Shown here: positions 9,183 to 17,096 of the stretch, piece by piece | Layout of the letters: each line of letters starts with the position of its first letter | Position numbering within the stretch: the stretch's first letter is position 1 | Assembly: GCF_000429545.1 (NCBI RefSeq) | Contig: NZ_AUCB01000010.1 | Coordinates: 62,001-126,000 of the forward strand | Direction of reading: 5' to 3' | Source of the DNA: Arenibacter certesii DSM 19833 | GTDB lineage: Bacteria > Bacteroidota > Bacteroidia > Flavobacteriales > Flavobacteriaceae | Length of the DNA stretch: 64,000 nucleotides | Position numbers and translations under genes: made by a program | Notes under the pieces: model-generated | Databases searched by the model: none | Seen by the model: the letters and a program-made list of their open reading frames with translations, nothing else | What the model was told of the DNA's origin: nothing

Positions 9183-9823
9183 AATTCCATTTCTTTTAGT
9201 TCTTTATAGTTTTTGTTCAGTTTTTTCAACAGTATTCCATAAAGGAGAAAATAGATACAACCCATAACAGCGGTCACGATGGTCCCTAATAAAAGTACGG
9301 TGGCTATCATGGTCTTTTTTACCTTTATGGGATCAGCGTTATCTAGATTATAATTGTAGCCCATAGCCTCAACCGGATTATCGCTTAAATATATACCTGC
9401 TGCCATAACTACAAATGAAATAAAAATTAATGAGAGGCAAAAGATGACATAATATTTAACTGTTTTTCTAGTTTTTAGAATGTTAGATAAGAGCTGTCTC
9501 GCATTGTCCAAGGAGGAAATCTCCTTATATCTTTTATAAAATAAAAAGATAAAGAAAAGTACCACAGAGTATTGTACAACGTTGGACGCCAATAAAAAAT
9601 TTCCCAATCCCAGACCTTTCCAAACAGCTATGCTTTTAGACATAGCAGGTAGGAGGTAGAGTAAGTGGGGGAGTAAGAATTCTATAATGCTGATTAAGAA
9701 GATCCATTTTACAATGGAAGAGGATTTCTTCCAGATCATTCTATAAATTTCGTCATAACCCAATTTGGGCATCTGATTGCCTTTCTTTTTCCAATCCCTT
9801 TTTAATAGTTCTAGTTCATCCAT
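9179..9823 (-). CDS. four-helix membrane protein downstream of ECF sigma factor
   Basis: The protein has 214 residues. A charged N-terminus (MDELELLKRDWKKKG) is followed by hydrophobic segments near 38-60, 75-98, 124-148 and 172-195. It starts 5 bp after the sigma factor gene on the same strand, so it is a candidate membrane regulator or anti-sigma factor. No zinc anti-sigma motif or FecR domain is visible, so that role is inference from position only. Confidence 0.7.
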   Translation of the reverse strand: MDELELLKRDWKKKGNQMPKLGYDEIYRMIWKKSSSIVKWIFLISIIEFLLPHLLYLLPAMSKSIAVWKGLGLGNFLLASNVVQYSVVLFFIFLFYKRYKEISSLDNARQLLSNILKTRKTVKYYVIFCLSLIFISFVVMAAGIYLSDNPVEAMGYNYNLDNADPIKVKKTMIATVLLLGTIVTAVMGCIYFLLYGILLKKLNKNYKELKEMEF

Positions 9824-9828
9824 TGCAA

Positions 9829-10323
9829 TTAGGGATTTAAGATTGTTTTCAATTTATTTTTAATTCTATTCATTTTAACTCGTGCATTAACTTCGGTGAT
9901 ACCTAAGGTTTCTGCAATTTCTGTGTAATTTTTATCTTCTAAATAAAGGAAAACCAGTGCTTTGTCAATATCACCCAATTCCTTTAAAGCATTGTACATC
10001 AATTTTAACTGCTGCTCTTCTGTCGGATCGTACTCGTCCGCACTTATTTTAAAGTTTACCGAATCATAATCTAAAGTAGGAACACTTTTTTTTGACTTTC
10101 TATATAAGGTTATTGCGGTATTTAAGGCTACTCTATACATCCATGTGCTAAACTTGGAGTCTCCCCTAAATTTTGGGTAGGCCTTCCATAATTGGATCGT
10201 TATCTCTTGGAATAGATCATTATGGGCGTCACGATCATTGGTGTACAAAGTGCACACTTTATGCACAATATTCTGATTGTGTTCTAATTCTGTTACAAAT
10301 TGATGCTCCAGGTCTTTGGTCAC
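9829..10323 (-). CDS. ECF-type RNA polymerase sigma factor
   Basis: The protein has 164 residues. Region 2 includes NDLFQEITIQLWKAYPKF and FSTWMYRVALNTAITLYRK (about residues 34-75). Region 4 is LGDIDKALVFLYLEDKNYTEIAETLGI followed by a basic recognition helix (about 117-155). Length and layout are those of the sigma-70 ECF group common in Bacteroidota. It is first in a two-gene unit with a membrane protein. The regulon cannot be read from the sequence. Confidence 0.92.
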   Translation of the reverse strand: MTKDLEHQFVTELEHNQNIVHKVCTLYTNDRDAHNDLFQEITIQLWKAYPKFRGDSKFSTWMYRVALNTAITLYRKSKKSVPTLDYDSVNFKISADEYDPTEEQQLKLMYNALKELGDIDKALVFLYLEDKNYTEIAETLGITEVNARVKMNRIKNKLKTILNP

Positions 10324-10567
10324 TTCATATTTTTGAATGGTAGTCCTCTGTTAGTAGCGTAAAAGTGTATTTTGTTACAAACATGGACTTCGAAAATTAA
10401 TATTGTACTTTTTTATTAAAGAAGCGGTATAGACAGGTGCGGAAAAACATGAATTAACATATAAGTATTCACAATTAATACGTAAATAGGAAGTCAAATA
10501 TAATTATAAGCAAACTTCTTTTTCTTTGGTATTTCAGGAATGTTTAATTTTTCGCATATTTGGTAAT

Positions 10568-11860
10568 ATGAATATTCCGAAATCTAATTTCCCGAGGATA
10601 ATAATTATAGGAGGTGGTTTTGCTGGAATTGCACTAGCAAAAAAACTGAGTAAGAAAGAAGTGCAGGTTGTGCTTTTGGACAAACATAACTATCATACTT
10701 TCCAACCATTATTATATCAAGTATCCACCGGGGGATTAGAACCCGATTCCATTGCCTATCCTATTAGGAAGGTTTTGAAAGATTTCCCTAATTTTATTTT
10801 TAGGCTTGCCATTGTCGATGAAATTCTAACTTCCAAAAATATAGTCAAGACAAATATAGGGGATCTCGAATTTGATTACTTGGTGGTGGCTACTGGTTCC
10901 GAGACCAATTATTACGGAAACAAAGAGATTGAGATTAATAGTATGGCCATGAAGACCATCCCACAATCCCTTAATTTACGCAGTTTGATCTTGGAGAATT
11001 TTGAGCAAGCATTGCTCACCGATCAGTATCACGAAAGAGATGCTTTAATGAATTTTGTAATCGTTGGTGCCGGACCAACGGGAGTTGAGCTGGCTGGGGC
11101 CTTGGCAGAAATAAAAAAAGGGATTCTCCCTAAAGATTACCCTGACTTGGATACTAGAAGGGTGCAAATAAATCTGATCCAATCCGGTGATCGTATCTTA
11201 AAAGAAATGAGCGATAAGGCATCCGAAAAAGCGGAGCAGTTTTTAGAAGAACTAGGGGTTCAGATTTGGAAAAATATGAGGGTGACAAATTATGATGGAA
11301 AAACAGTAACTACCAACACGGATGATATATTTGAAACAGCAGCGTTAATTTGGACTGCCGGAGTGAAGGGAGTAGGACTAAAAGGATTGGATGCCAAGGA
11401 TTTGTTGGGTAGTGGAAATAGGATTATGGTGAATCAATTTAATCAAGTGAAAGGGTTTCCTAATATTTTCGCGATAGGGGATGTGGCTTGTATGCAGTTA
11501 GAAGATGCACCATTTGGCCATCCTATGATGGCACAACCCGCAATTCAACAAGGAAAAAATCTAGGTGATAACCTGGTACGCCTATTAGAAAATAAGCCTT
11601 TAACTCCATTTGTGTATAAAGATAAGGGTAGTATGGCCACTATAGGGCGAAACAAAGCCGTGGTAGATATGAAAAACATCAGATTTCAAGGTGTTTTCGC
11701 CTGGTTTGTTTGGATGTATGTGCATCTGTTTTTTCTTATTGGCTTTAGGAATAGGGCTGTTGTTTTTGTAAACTGGGTGTACAACTATGTGCGTTTTGAT
11801 AGGGAAGCTCGCTTGATTATACGGCCTTTTAATAGGAATTATGATGCTTTTAAAGATTAA
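10568..11860 (+). CDS. ndh: NAD(P)H dehydrogenase, type II (NDH-2)
   Basis: NDH-2 passes electrons from NADH to quinone at the inner membrane without pumping protons. This 430-residue protein has two dinucleotide-binding folds: IIIIGGGFAGIALA near the start (FAD) and FVIVGAGPTGVELAGAL near residue 170 (NADH). NIFAIGDVACM contacts FAD, and the end contains a hydrophobic amphipathic region with FAWFVWMYVHLFFLIGF that probably attaches it to the membrane. An upstream in-frame ATG at 10526 would add 14 residues not seen in the family, so 10568 is preferred. Confidence 0.93.
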   Translation: MNIPKSNFPRIIIIGGGFAGIALAKKLSKKEVQVVLLDKHNYHTFQPLLYQVSTGGLEPDSIAYPIRKVLKDFPNFIFRLAIVDEILTSKNIVKTNIGDLEFDYLVVATGSETNYYGNKEIEINSMAMKTIPQSLNLRSLILENFEQALLTDQYHERDALMNFVIVGAGPTGVELAGALAEIKKGILPKDYPDLDTRRVQINLIQSGDRILKEMSDKASEKAEQFLEELGVQIWKNMRVTNYDGKTVTTNTDDIFETAALIWTAGVKGVGLKGLDAKDLLGSGNRIMVNQFNQVKGFPNIFAIGDVACMQLEDAPFGHPMMAQPAIQQGKNLGDNLVRLLENKPLTPFVYKDKGSMATIGRNKAVVDMKNIRFQGVFAWFVWMYVHLFFLIGFRNRAVVFVNWVYNYVRFDREARLIIRPFNRNYDAFKD

Positions 11861-11866
11861 GCATCT

Positions 11867-12808
11867 CTAAGAGTTGTTAGGAAGATTTTCCTCATGTTCC
11901 TCACCTATGTTTATTTCTCTAGGATGGTATTCATGCATAACATCTCCTAAATGCACTCTATCCATGTGCATATACACTTCCGTAGTAGTAATGCTCTCAT
12001 GCCCCAACATTTGTTGTATTGCTCTTAAGTCGGCCCCATTTGTCAATAAATGTGTAGCAAAGGAATGTCTAAAGGTGTGCGGGCTAATGGTCTTTTTTAA
12101 TCCAATTGTTTCAGCAAGCTGTTTTACAATGGTGAAAATCATGGCACGGGTTAGTTTTCTGCCTCTTCGGTTTAGAAACAGTATGTCATCAAAACCTTTT
12201 TGGATGCGCATATGTACCCGCACTTCATTTCTGTAAATATTGATATATTTCTTATTGATGTCGCTAATGGGAACAAGACGCTGTTTGTTTCCCTTTCCGG
12301 TAACTTTTATAAAGTCTTCTTCAAAATATAGGTCTGACAACCTAAGTTCCAATAGCTCTGAAACCCGAAGGCCACATCCATAAAGCGTTTCTATTATTGC
12401 CCTGTTGCGTTCTCCTTCTGGTTTGGAAAGATCTATTGCTTTTATTAGGAGATTTATCTCGTCTACGGAAAGGGTGTCGGGAAGTTTCCTGCCTATCTTT
12501 GGAGATTCTATAAGCTCCATAGGATTGTCTTCCCTATAATCTTCAAAGATTAAAAAGTTGAAAAAACTTTTTAAACCAGAAATAGTACGAGCTTGTGATC
12601 TAGGGTTTACTTCTTTTGCCAGTATATAAATAAACCGTTGTACCGTTGCCTTTGAAATGTCTATTGGACTGTCTGTAATATTATTTGATCTTAAGAATTG
12701 AACGAGTTTTTCCATGTCCATAACATAACTGCTAATGGAGTTCTTGGATAGTCCCCGCTCTAATTTTAAGTAGTATTGGTAGTCCTGTATGGCATGCTCC
12801 CAAATCAT
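11867..12808 (-). CDS. xerD: tyrosine recombinase XerD
   Basis: The protein has 313 residues: an N-terminal SAM-like core-binding domain (1-90) and a catalytic domain. The full tyrosine-recombinase set is visible: Arg in YGCGLRVSELLEL, Lys in VTGKGNKQRLVPI, HTFRHSFATHLL, and LGHESITTTEVYMHM with the nucleophilic Tyr. It has the normal length for XerD, which resolves chromosome dimers at dif with XerC. It stands alone, with no mobile element or attachment site beside it, so a housekeeping role is favoured over a phage or integron integrase. It is convergent with ndh, with 6 bp between. Confidence 0.92.
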   Translation of the reverse strand: MIWEHAIQDYQYYLKLERGLSKNSISSYVMDMEKLVQFLRSNNITDSPIDISKATVQRFIYILAKEVNPRSQARTISGLKSFFNFLIFEDYREDNPMELIESPKIGRKLPDTLSVDEINLLIKAIDLSKPEGERNRAIIETLYGCGLRVSELLELRLSDLYFEEDFIKVTGKGNKQRLVPISDINKKYINIYRNEVRVHMRIQKGFDDILFLNRRGRKLTRAMIFTIVKQLAETIGLKKTISPHTFRHSFATHLLTNGADLRAIQQMLGHESITTTEVYMHMDRVHLGDVMHEYHPREINIGEEHEENLPNNS

Positions 12809-12901
12809 AGGTTAAAGATAAAACGGATTTCTATATTCTATTACCTTGAGACCTCTTTTCTTTCCTGTGTAAGGGAAATCTTACATATTACTTTCTTTTA
12901 T

Positions 12902-12932
12902 TTGGGTATTGAATAGTATTCTGCTATTTTAG
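12902..12932 (+). promoter_or_regulatory. probable promoter of the small outer-membrane protein gene
   Basis: A TTG at 12902-12904 is followed after 20 bases by TATTTTAG at 12925-12932, one mismatch from the Bacteroidota -7 form TAnnTTTG. The coding start is 28 bp further on, a normal leader. Confidence 0.5.
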
Positions 12933-12960
12933 TATTCTAACTTAGTTTAAATATTTAATT

Positions 12961-13443
12961 ATGAAAAGAATTTTTGTAGTTGCCGTTTTGGCATTGTTTG
13001 GATTTAGTGTTCACGCTCAAGAAGGCTTTAAGGCAGGAGCCAATATTGGATTACCCGTAGGGGATGCAGCAGATTGGTCTGATTTTAGTATTGGCTTGGA
13101 TGCTGCATATCATTGGGAGGTTGCAGATAGCTTTTCTGCAGGGATTGCCGCTGGTTTCACTAATGCAATTGGCAAAAAGATTGCCGGAGTAAAGATCGAT
13201 GATATTCAATTTTTACCTGTTGCTGCGTCAGGACGCTTTGCAGCTGGGGAAGACTTTTCCCTTGGTGCGGATCTTGGATATGCTATTGGTATAAACGATG
13301 GAAACGATGGAGGATTCTATTACCGACCGTTGGTTGGCTACCAAATAGGATCGGATATGGAACTAAACCTTTCCTTTACTGGAATTAGCCTGGATGGTGG
13401 ATCTTGGAACACCATAAACTTAGGAGTTATGTTCAACCTATAA
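12961..13443 (+). CDS. small outer-membrane beta-barrel-like protein
   Basis: The protein has 160 residues. The signal peptide MKRIFVVAVLALFGFSVHAQ is typical of Flavobacteriaceae. The mature part of about 140 residues alternates polar and hydrophobic residues with many Gly and aromatic positions and ends in NLGVMFNL, a C-terminal barrel strand with final hydrophobic residue. This fits the OmpA/OmpW-like beta-barrel superfamily (PF13568/PF13505 type). No specific function can be named. It has its own promoter and a strong terminator, so it is monocistronic and perhaps abundant. Confidence 0.82.
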   Translation: MKRIFVVAVLALFGFSVHAQEGFKAGANIGLPVGDAADWSDFSIGLDAAYHWEVADSFSAGIAAGFTNAIGKKIAGVKIDDIQFLPVAASGRFAAGEDFSLGADLGYAIGINDGNDGGFYYRPLVGYQIGSDMELNLSFTGISLDGGSWNTINLGVMFNL

Positions 13444-13461
13444 TTTAATACAAAGTTTGAC

Positions 13462-13500
13462 AAAAGGGGACTAAAGAAAATTTTTTGGTCCCCTTTTTTT
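13462..13500 (+). terminator. intrinsic terminator after the beta-barrel gene
   Basis: The arms AAAAGGGGAC (13463-13472 region) and GGTCCCCTTTT pair around an A/T-rich loop and run into a T tract ending at 13500. The -33 element of the aroQ promoter falls inside the right arm. Confidence 0.85.
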
Positions 13501-13514
13501 ATGGAATACATTTG
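13485..13514 (+). promoter_or_regulatory. aroQ promoter embedded in the upstream terminator
   Basis: TTG at 13485-13487, a 19-base spacer and TACATTTG at 13507-13514 match the Bacteroidota consensus exactly. The aroQ ATG is only 15 bases after the -7 box, so the leader would be very short. The -33 element overlaps the terminator hairpin of the previous gene. Confidence 0.65.
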
Positions 13515-13528
13515 ACTACTTTTAACAC

Positions 13529-13951
13529 ATGAAAATTATAATTTTAAACGGTCCCAATCTTAATCTATTGGGGAAAAGGGAACCAGAGGTTTATGGCAAA
13601 ACAACTTTTGAGGATTATTTTGCCGATTTACAGTTTAAATTTCAGGAAGTTCAGCTGGAGTATTTTCAATCCAATTCGGAGGGTGAAATTATTACCAAGT
13701 TGCACGAATGTGGGTTTGAGGGGTATAATGGGATTGTTTTAAATGCTGGAGCCTATACACATACCTCAATAGCTATTGGAGATGCCATTAAGGGAATTGT
13801 TACCCCTGTAATTGAAGTTCATATAAGCAATACTTTTGCACGGGAAAAATTTAGACATCTTTCTTATATTTCACCGGTAGCTAAGGGTGTTATTCTTGGT
13901 TTTGGGTTAAAGGGGTACGATTTGGCTATAGAAAGCTTTCTGCAGAAGTAA
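13529..13951 (+). CDS. aroQ: 3-dehydroquinate dehydratase, type II
   Basis: This enzyme catalyses step three of the shikimate pathway, from 3-dehydroquinate to 3-dehydroshikimate. The protein has 140 residues, the usual size for the dodecameric type II enzyme. Motifs are intact: GPNLNLLGKREPEVYG (catalytic Arg and Tyr near residues 18-23), QSNSEGE, NAGAYTHTSIAI, and the active-site His in EVHISN. No other shikimate gene is adjacent. The 3-dehydroquinate-synthase-like eboD at 53 kb is a paralogue with another role. Confidence 0.96.
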   Translation: MKIIILNGPNLNLLGKREPEVYGKTTFEDYFADLQFKFQEVQLEYFQSNSEGEIITKLHECGFEGYNGIVLNAGAYTHTSIAIGDAIKGIVTPVIEVHISNTFAREKFRHLSYISPVAKGVILGFGLKGYDLAIESFLQK

Positions 13952-13952
13952 G

Positions 13953-14047
13953 GTTGCCAATTAGCAATTAATAATTTACCAATGCAGCAATGTGAAAATG
14001 TACCAATGGTACCAATGTATCAATGTGAAAATGCATTGGTTTTTTTA
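13953..14047 (+). repeat. short intergenic repeats built on CAATG, ending in a terminator-like hairpin
   Basis: The 13-mer CAATGTGAAAATG occurs at 13988-14000 and 14021-14033. The octamer TACCAATG occurs at 13977, 14001 and 14010. The last ACCAATG (14011-14017) pairs with CATTGGT (14034-14040), which runs into a T tract, so the repeat also forms a plausible aroQ terminator. Flavobacterial genomes often carry such AATTAGCAATT/CAATG intergenic repeats, by general knowledge. Confidence 0.7.
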
Positions 14048-14217
14048 TTGGGAAATACATTTGCCTCACTAAAACCATGGGACATAGTTTTCCGCGTTTA
14101 GGTGGTCAATCTATATCAGGGACGTACTACCATTACATATTGCAATCTGATTACTGCTCACTGAATCCCGCGTTAGCTATTGAAACGGCATCCTTTTTTA
14201 GGAGGGGAAGTTGAAGC
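14048..14217. other. intergenic stretch without a recognised feature
   Basis: I see no gene, RNA or clear repeat here. Together with the repeats before it and a doubtful small ORF after it, this makes the 516-bp gap between aroQ and the DUF3817 gene. Confidence 0.5.
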
Positions 14218-14373
14218 TTAGTCTTTCATGCTTTTTAAACCTTGTAGGTATTGGGCATAATTTACCCAAATAAGGAATAAGGGAGTGGGGCAAAAAAAGA
14301 TATAGTGTAAAGAGCGACCCATTAGGGGAACGCCCAACTTATTTTTATACCCATAAAGATATCCATGCTTCAT
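14218..14373 (-). CDS. possible small protein of 51 residues
   Basis: The minus strand is open from ATG at 14371-14373 to a TAA at 14218-14220. The product begins MKHGYLYGYKNKLGV, has one hydrophobic stretch (about residues 28-42, YIFFCPTPLFLIWV region) and a basic end. A TATCTTTG box matching TAnnTTTG lies at 14383-14390, so close to the ATG that an mRNA would be nearly leaderless. I do not recognise the sequence. It could be a chance ORF in an otherwise empty gap. Confidence 0.3.
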   Translation of the reverse strand: MKHGYLYGYKNKLGVPLMGRSLHYIFFCPTPLFLIWVNYAQYLQGLKSMKD

Positions 14374-14390
14374 ATTTTAAGCAAAGATAG

Positions 14391-14420
14391 TGACCCCTTT
14401 CCGTCTGAGGGAAGGGGTCA
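14391..14420 (-). terminator. hairpin downstream of the DUF3817 gene
   Basis: TGACCCCTT (14391-14399) pairs with AAGGGGTCA (14412-14420), a 9-bp stem with a 12-base loop. On the minus strand it follows the end of the DUF3817 gene by about 50 bp. There is only a weak T-rich tail. Confidence 0.5.
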
Positions 14421-14467
14421 AAACTGAAAACCTAATAATTTCTACTAAATCTATTCGATACACTATG

Positions 14468-14758
14468 CTACTCAACAGCCAACATTGGCTTAAGGTATTT
14501 TTTGTCTATATAAAAAGTCCCAAAAGGAAGCAAAGAAGCTATAAAAAGTATGGCGAACATTTTAAATCCCCATTTACGCTCCAAAGTCAGGAGGGCTGCT
14601 AAAGCAACATAGGCAATAAATAGAAACCCATGTGCATATCCTATATAGATATTGGGTTCTGGCATATCTGCCAAATATTTTAATGGCATACCAAGGCCAA
14701 AAAGCAGTAGATAGGAAACTCCTTCAAGAATAGCTGTAATACTAAAAGTCTTTAACAT
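14468..14758 (-). CDS. DUF3817 small integral membrane protein
   Basis: The protein has 96 residues and three hydrophobic segments (about 6-24, 42-62, 68-84). The pattern EGVSYLLLFGLGMPLKYL near the N-terminus and GYAHGFLFIAYVALA in the middle match DUF3817 (YdzA/AIDA-like membrane proteins). A positively charged, short C-terminus follows. Function is unknown. The gene is separated from lpdA by a clear terminator, so it has its own transcript. Confidence 0.85.
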   Translation of the reverse strand: MLKTFSITAILEGVSYLLLFGLGMPLKYLADMPEPNIYIGYAHGFLFIAYVALAALLTLERKWGFKMFAILFIASLLPFGTFYIDKKYLKPMLAVE

Positions 14759-14805
14759 GTGTAATAATATTTTTTAAACCATATCGGTCTTATTGTGTTT
14801 TATAA

Positions 14806-14841
14806 ATAGCCCTGTCTAGTTTTTATACCAGACAGGGCTAT
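14806..14841 (-). terminator. lpdA terminator
   Basis: ATAGCCCTGTC (14806-14816) pairs perfectly with GACAGGGCTAT (14831-14841). It lies 30 bp past the lpdA stop on the minus strand and is followed by an A/T-rich tail. Confidence 0.75.
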
Positions 14842-14870
14842 CTTGCTGAGGATTTCCTAAGCAATTACTT

Positions 14871-16262
14871 TTATAGATGTATTACCTCTCCATAAGCATC
14901 GGCAACCGCTTCCATAACGGCTTCGCTCATAGTTGGGTGTGGGTGTACTGATTTTAGAACTTCATGACCTGTAGTTTCTAGTTTTCTAGCTACTACGGCT
15001 TCTGCGATCATATCAGTTACCCCGGCACCAATCATGTGGCATCCTAGCCATTCCCCGTATTTTGCATCGAAAATCACCTTTACAAAACCGTCTTTAGCTC
15101 CAGAGGCAGCCGCTTTCCCACTAGCCGAGAAGGGGAATTTACCTACCTTAATATCGTATCCTTTTTCTATAGCCTGCTTTTCTGTAAGGCCTACAGAGGC
15201 AATTTCGGGGGAACAATAAGTACATCCAGGAATATTTCCATAGTCCAATGGCTCTACATTCAGGTCAGCTAGTTTTTCTACGCAAAGGATTCCTTCGGCA
15301 GATGCAACGTGCGCTAAGGCTTGACCGGGAACAACGTCTCCAATGGCGTAGTACCCTGGAATATTGGTTTGGTAATAATCGTTCACTAAGATTTTATCTT
15401 TATCTGTGGCGATTCCTACTTCTTCTAAACCTATATTCTCTATGTTGGATTTAATTCCAACGGCGGAAAGAACTATATCAGCCTCCAAAACTTGTTCTCC
15501 CTTGGCTGTTTTTACGGTAGCTTTTACTCCATCACCAGAGGTGTCTACCTTAGTAACTTCGGAAGAGGTCATAATTTTAATGCCTGCTTTTTTAAGGCTT
15601 CGCTCTAACTGCTTGGATACGTCCTCATCTTCTACTGGAACCACATTAGGAAGGTATTCTACTACGGTAACCTCAGTTCCCATGGCATTATAGAAATAGG
15701 CAAATTCTATCCCTATTGCTCCACTACCTACTACTACCATTTTTTTAGGCTGCTTATCCAAGGTCATCGCATCGCGATAGCCAATTATTTTCTTGCCGTC
15801 TTGTGGTAAGCTAGGAAGTTCTCTACTTCTTGCTCCTGTAGCGATAATAATATTTTTAGCCGAATATTCGGTCTCTTTTCCATCGGCGGATTTAACGCTA
15901 ATTTTTTTACCCTGCTTTAAAGTACCATAACCGTTAATGACCTCAATCTTGTTCTTTTTCATTAGAAATTGAACGCCCTTGCTCATCCCATCGGCTACGT
16001 TACGGCTTCTTTTAACAACAGCCCCAAAATCTTTGTCCACTCCTTCGGCAGATAAACCGTAGTCGCTTGCATGCTGTAGGTATTCAAATACCTGAGCCGA
16101 TTTTAATAGCGCTTTGGTAGGGATACATCCCCAATTTAAACATACACCGCCTAGGTTTTCTTTTTCTACAATGGCAGTCTTAAATCCTAATTGGGAGGCT
16201 CTAATGGCGGTTACATAACCTCCTGGGCCACTACCTAACACAATAATATCGAAATTGCTCAT
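14871..16262 (-). CDS. lpdA: dihydrolipoyl dehydrogenase
   Basis: This is the E3 flavoprotein of the pyruvate, 2-oxoglutarate and branched-chain dehydrogenase complexes and of glycine cleavage; it reoxidises dihydrolipoamide with NAD+. The protein has 463 residues. It shows FAD motif VLGSGPGGYVTAIRAS, redox disulfide GGVCLNWGCIPTK (about residues 38-50), NAD motif VVGSGAIGIEFAYFY, YAIGDVV and the C-terminal HPHPTMSEAV with the catalytic His-Glu pair. No E1/E2 gene is adjacent, so the complex it serves is not shown here. Confidence 0.96.
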   Translation of the reverse strand: MSNFDIIVLGSGPGGYVTAIRASQLGFKTAIVEKENLGGVCLNWGCIPTKALLKSAQVFEYLQHASDYGLSAEGVDKDFGAVVKRSRNVADGMSKGVQFLMKKNKIEVINGYGTLKQGKKISVKSADGKETEYSAKNIIIATGARSRELPSLPQDGKKIIGYRDAMTLDKQPKKMVVVGSGAIGIEFAYFYNAMGTEVTVVEYLPNVVPVEDEDVSKQLERSLKKAGIKIMTSSEVTKVDTSGDGVKATVKTAKGEQVLEADIVLSAVGIKSNIENIGLEEVGIATDKDKILVNDYYQTNIPGYYAIGDVVPGQALAHVASAEGILCVEKLADLNVEPLDYGNIPGCTYCSPEIASVGLTEKQAIEKGYDIKVGKFPFSASGKAAASGAKDGFVKVIFDAKYGEWLGCHMIGAGVTDMIAEAVVARKLETTGHEVLKSVHPHPTMSEAVMEAVADAYGEVIHL

Positions 16263-16299
16263 CTATTTGTTTTTTGTGATAACTAAAATTATAAAGTGG

Positions 16300-16307
16300 C
16301 AAAGTTA
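16300..16307 (-). promoter_or_regulatory. probable lpdA -7 box
   Basis: On the minus strand TAACTTTG matches TAnnTTTG and lies 38 bp before the lpdA ATG. No TTG at the normal -33 spacing was found, so this is a partial match. Confidence 0.4.
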
Positions 16308-16435
16308 CAAAACCCTACTGAATTCCCACGGATGCCATTTCAAATTAATGCTAAATTTGATAAGGGTTAATTTTAGAGCTTTAAAAAAAATTTTTCGCGG
16401 CTATATTTATTATTGTGAAAGAGTGATAAACCACG

Positions 16436-16933
16436 TTATTGTGCGGGCACAAATTTAAGGGCAGCCCCGTTAACGCAATGTCGTTTGCCTGTGGTCTCTA
16501 TAGGTCCATCGTTAAAAACATGACCTAAGTGACCTCCACAGGTCGCACAATGTTCTTCGGTACGCGCATAGCCTATTTTATGATCCACATCAAAAGCTAC
16601 ATTGCCCTTAATGACCCTATCAAAACTGGGCCATCCAGTACCTGAATCAAATTTGTGTTCGCTTTTAAAGAGTTCCGTGCCACATGCCGCACAGGTATAG
16701 ACCCCTTTTTGTTTGTTGTGCAACAATTCACTAGAACCAGCTACTTCTGTGCCCGCTTTCCGAAGCACATAAAACTGCATGTCGGTAAGCTGCTCTCGCC
16801 ATTCGGCTTCTGATTTGGTGATCTTAAAGTGTTTCTCTTTGGAGGCAGTTTCCATTTGGGAATCTTCTTTTTCTTGGGAGGATCCCTTGCATCCTACAAA
16901 TAGTAGGCAAACTGCAAACAGTATTCTTATCAT
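16436..16933 (-). CDS. msrB: peptide-methionine (R)-S-oxide reductase, lipoprotein form
   Basis: MsrB reduces the R epimer of methionine sulfoxide in proteins. The 165-residue protein starts with a lipoprotein signal (LLFVGC, Cys about residue 15) and a short linker. The MsrB domain shows two zinc CxxC pairs (CAAC and CATC), GTGWPSF, and the catalytic Cys in KRHCVNGAALKF near the C-terminus. The lipid anchor places it in the periplasm, so it probably repairs exported proteins. It is monocistronic. Confidence 0.94.
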   Translation of the reverse strand: MIRILFAVCLLFVGCKGSSQEKEDSQMETASKEKHFKITKSEAEWREQLTDMQFYVLRKAGTEVAGSSELLHNKQKGVYTCAACGTELFKSEHKFDSGTGWPSFDRVIKGNVAFDVDHKIGYARTEEHCATCGGHLGHVFNDGPIETTGKRHCVNGAALKFVPAQ

Positions 16934-17038
16934 AGGTTTTTAGCTTTAACAATTTAGACGCAGCAAACGGTACATCCTTTCAATTGAGGTATGGATGTAT
17001 AAGTAATGTTTGGCCTATAGATTTTGTTTTATAATAAA

Positions 17039-17074
17039 ATAGCCCCTTGCTTCAATTCGAATTTAAGGGGCTAT
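17039..17074 (-). terminator. terminator after the collagen-like lipoprotein gene
   Basis: ATAGCCCCTT (17039-17048) pairs with AAGGGGCTAT (17065-17074). It follows the minus-strand stop at 17097 by about 20 bp. Confidence 0.75.
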
Positions 17075-17096
17075 ATAAAAAAATTTAATGGTGCTA

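Noticed and set aside
11867-12808. XerD-like recombinase as sign of a mobile element
   Set aside because: It is a full-length housekeeping XerD with no flanking repeats, att sites or cargo genes.
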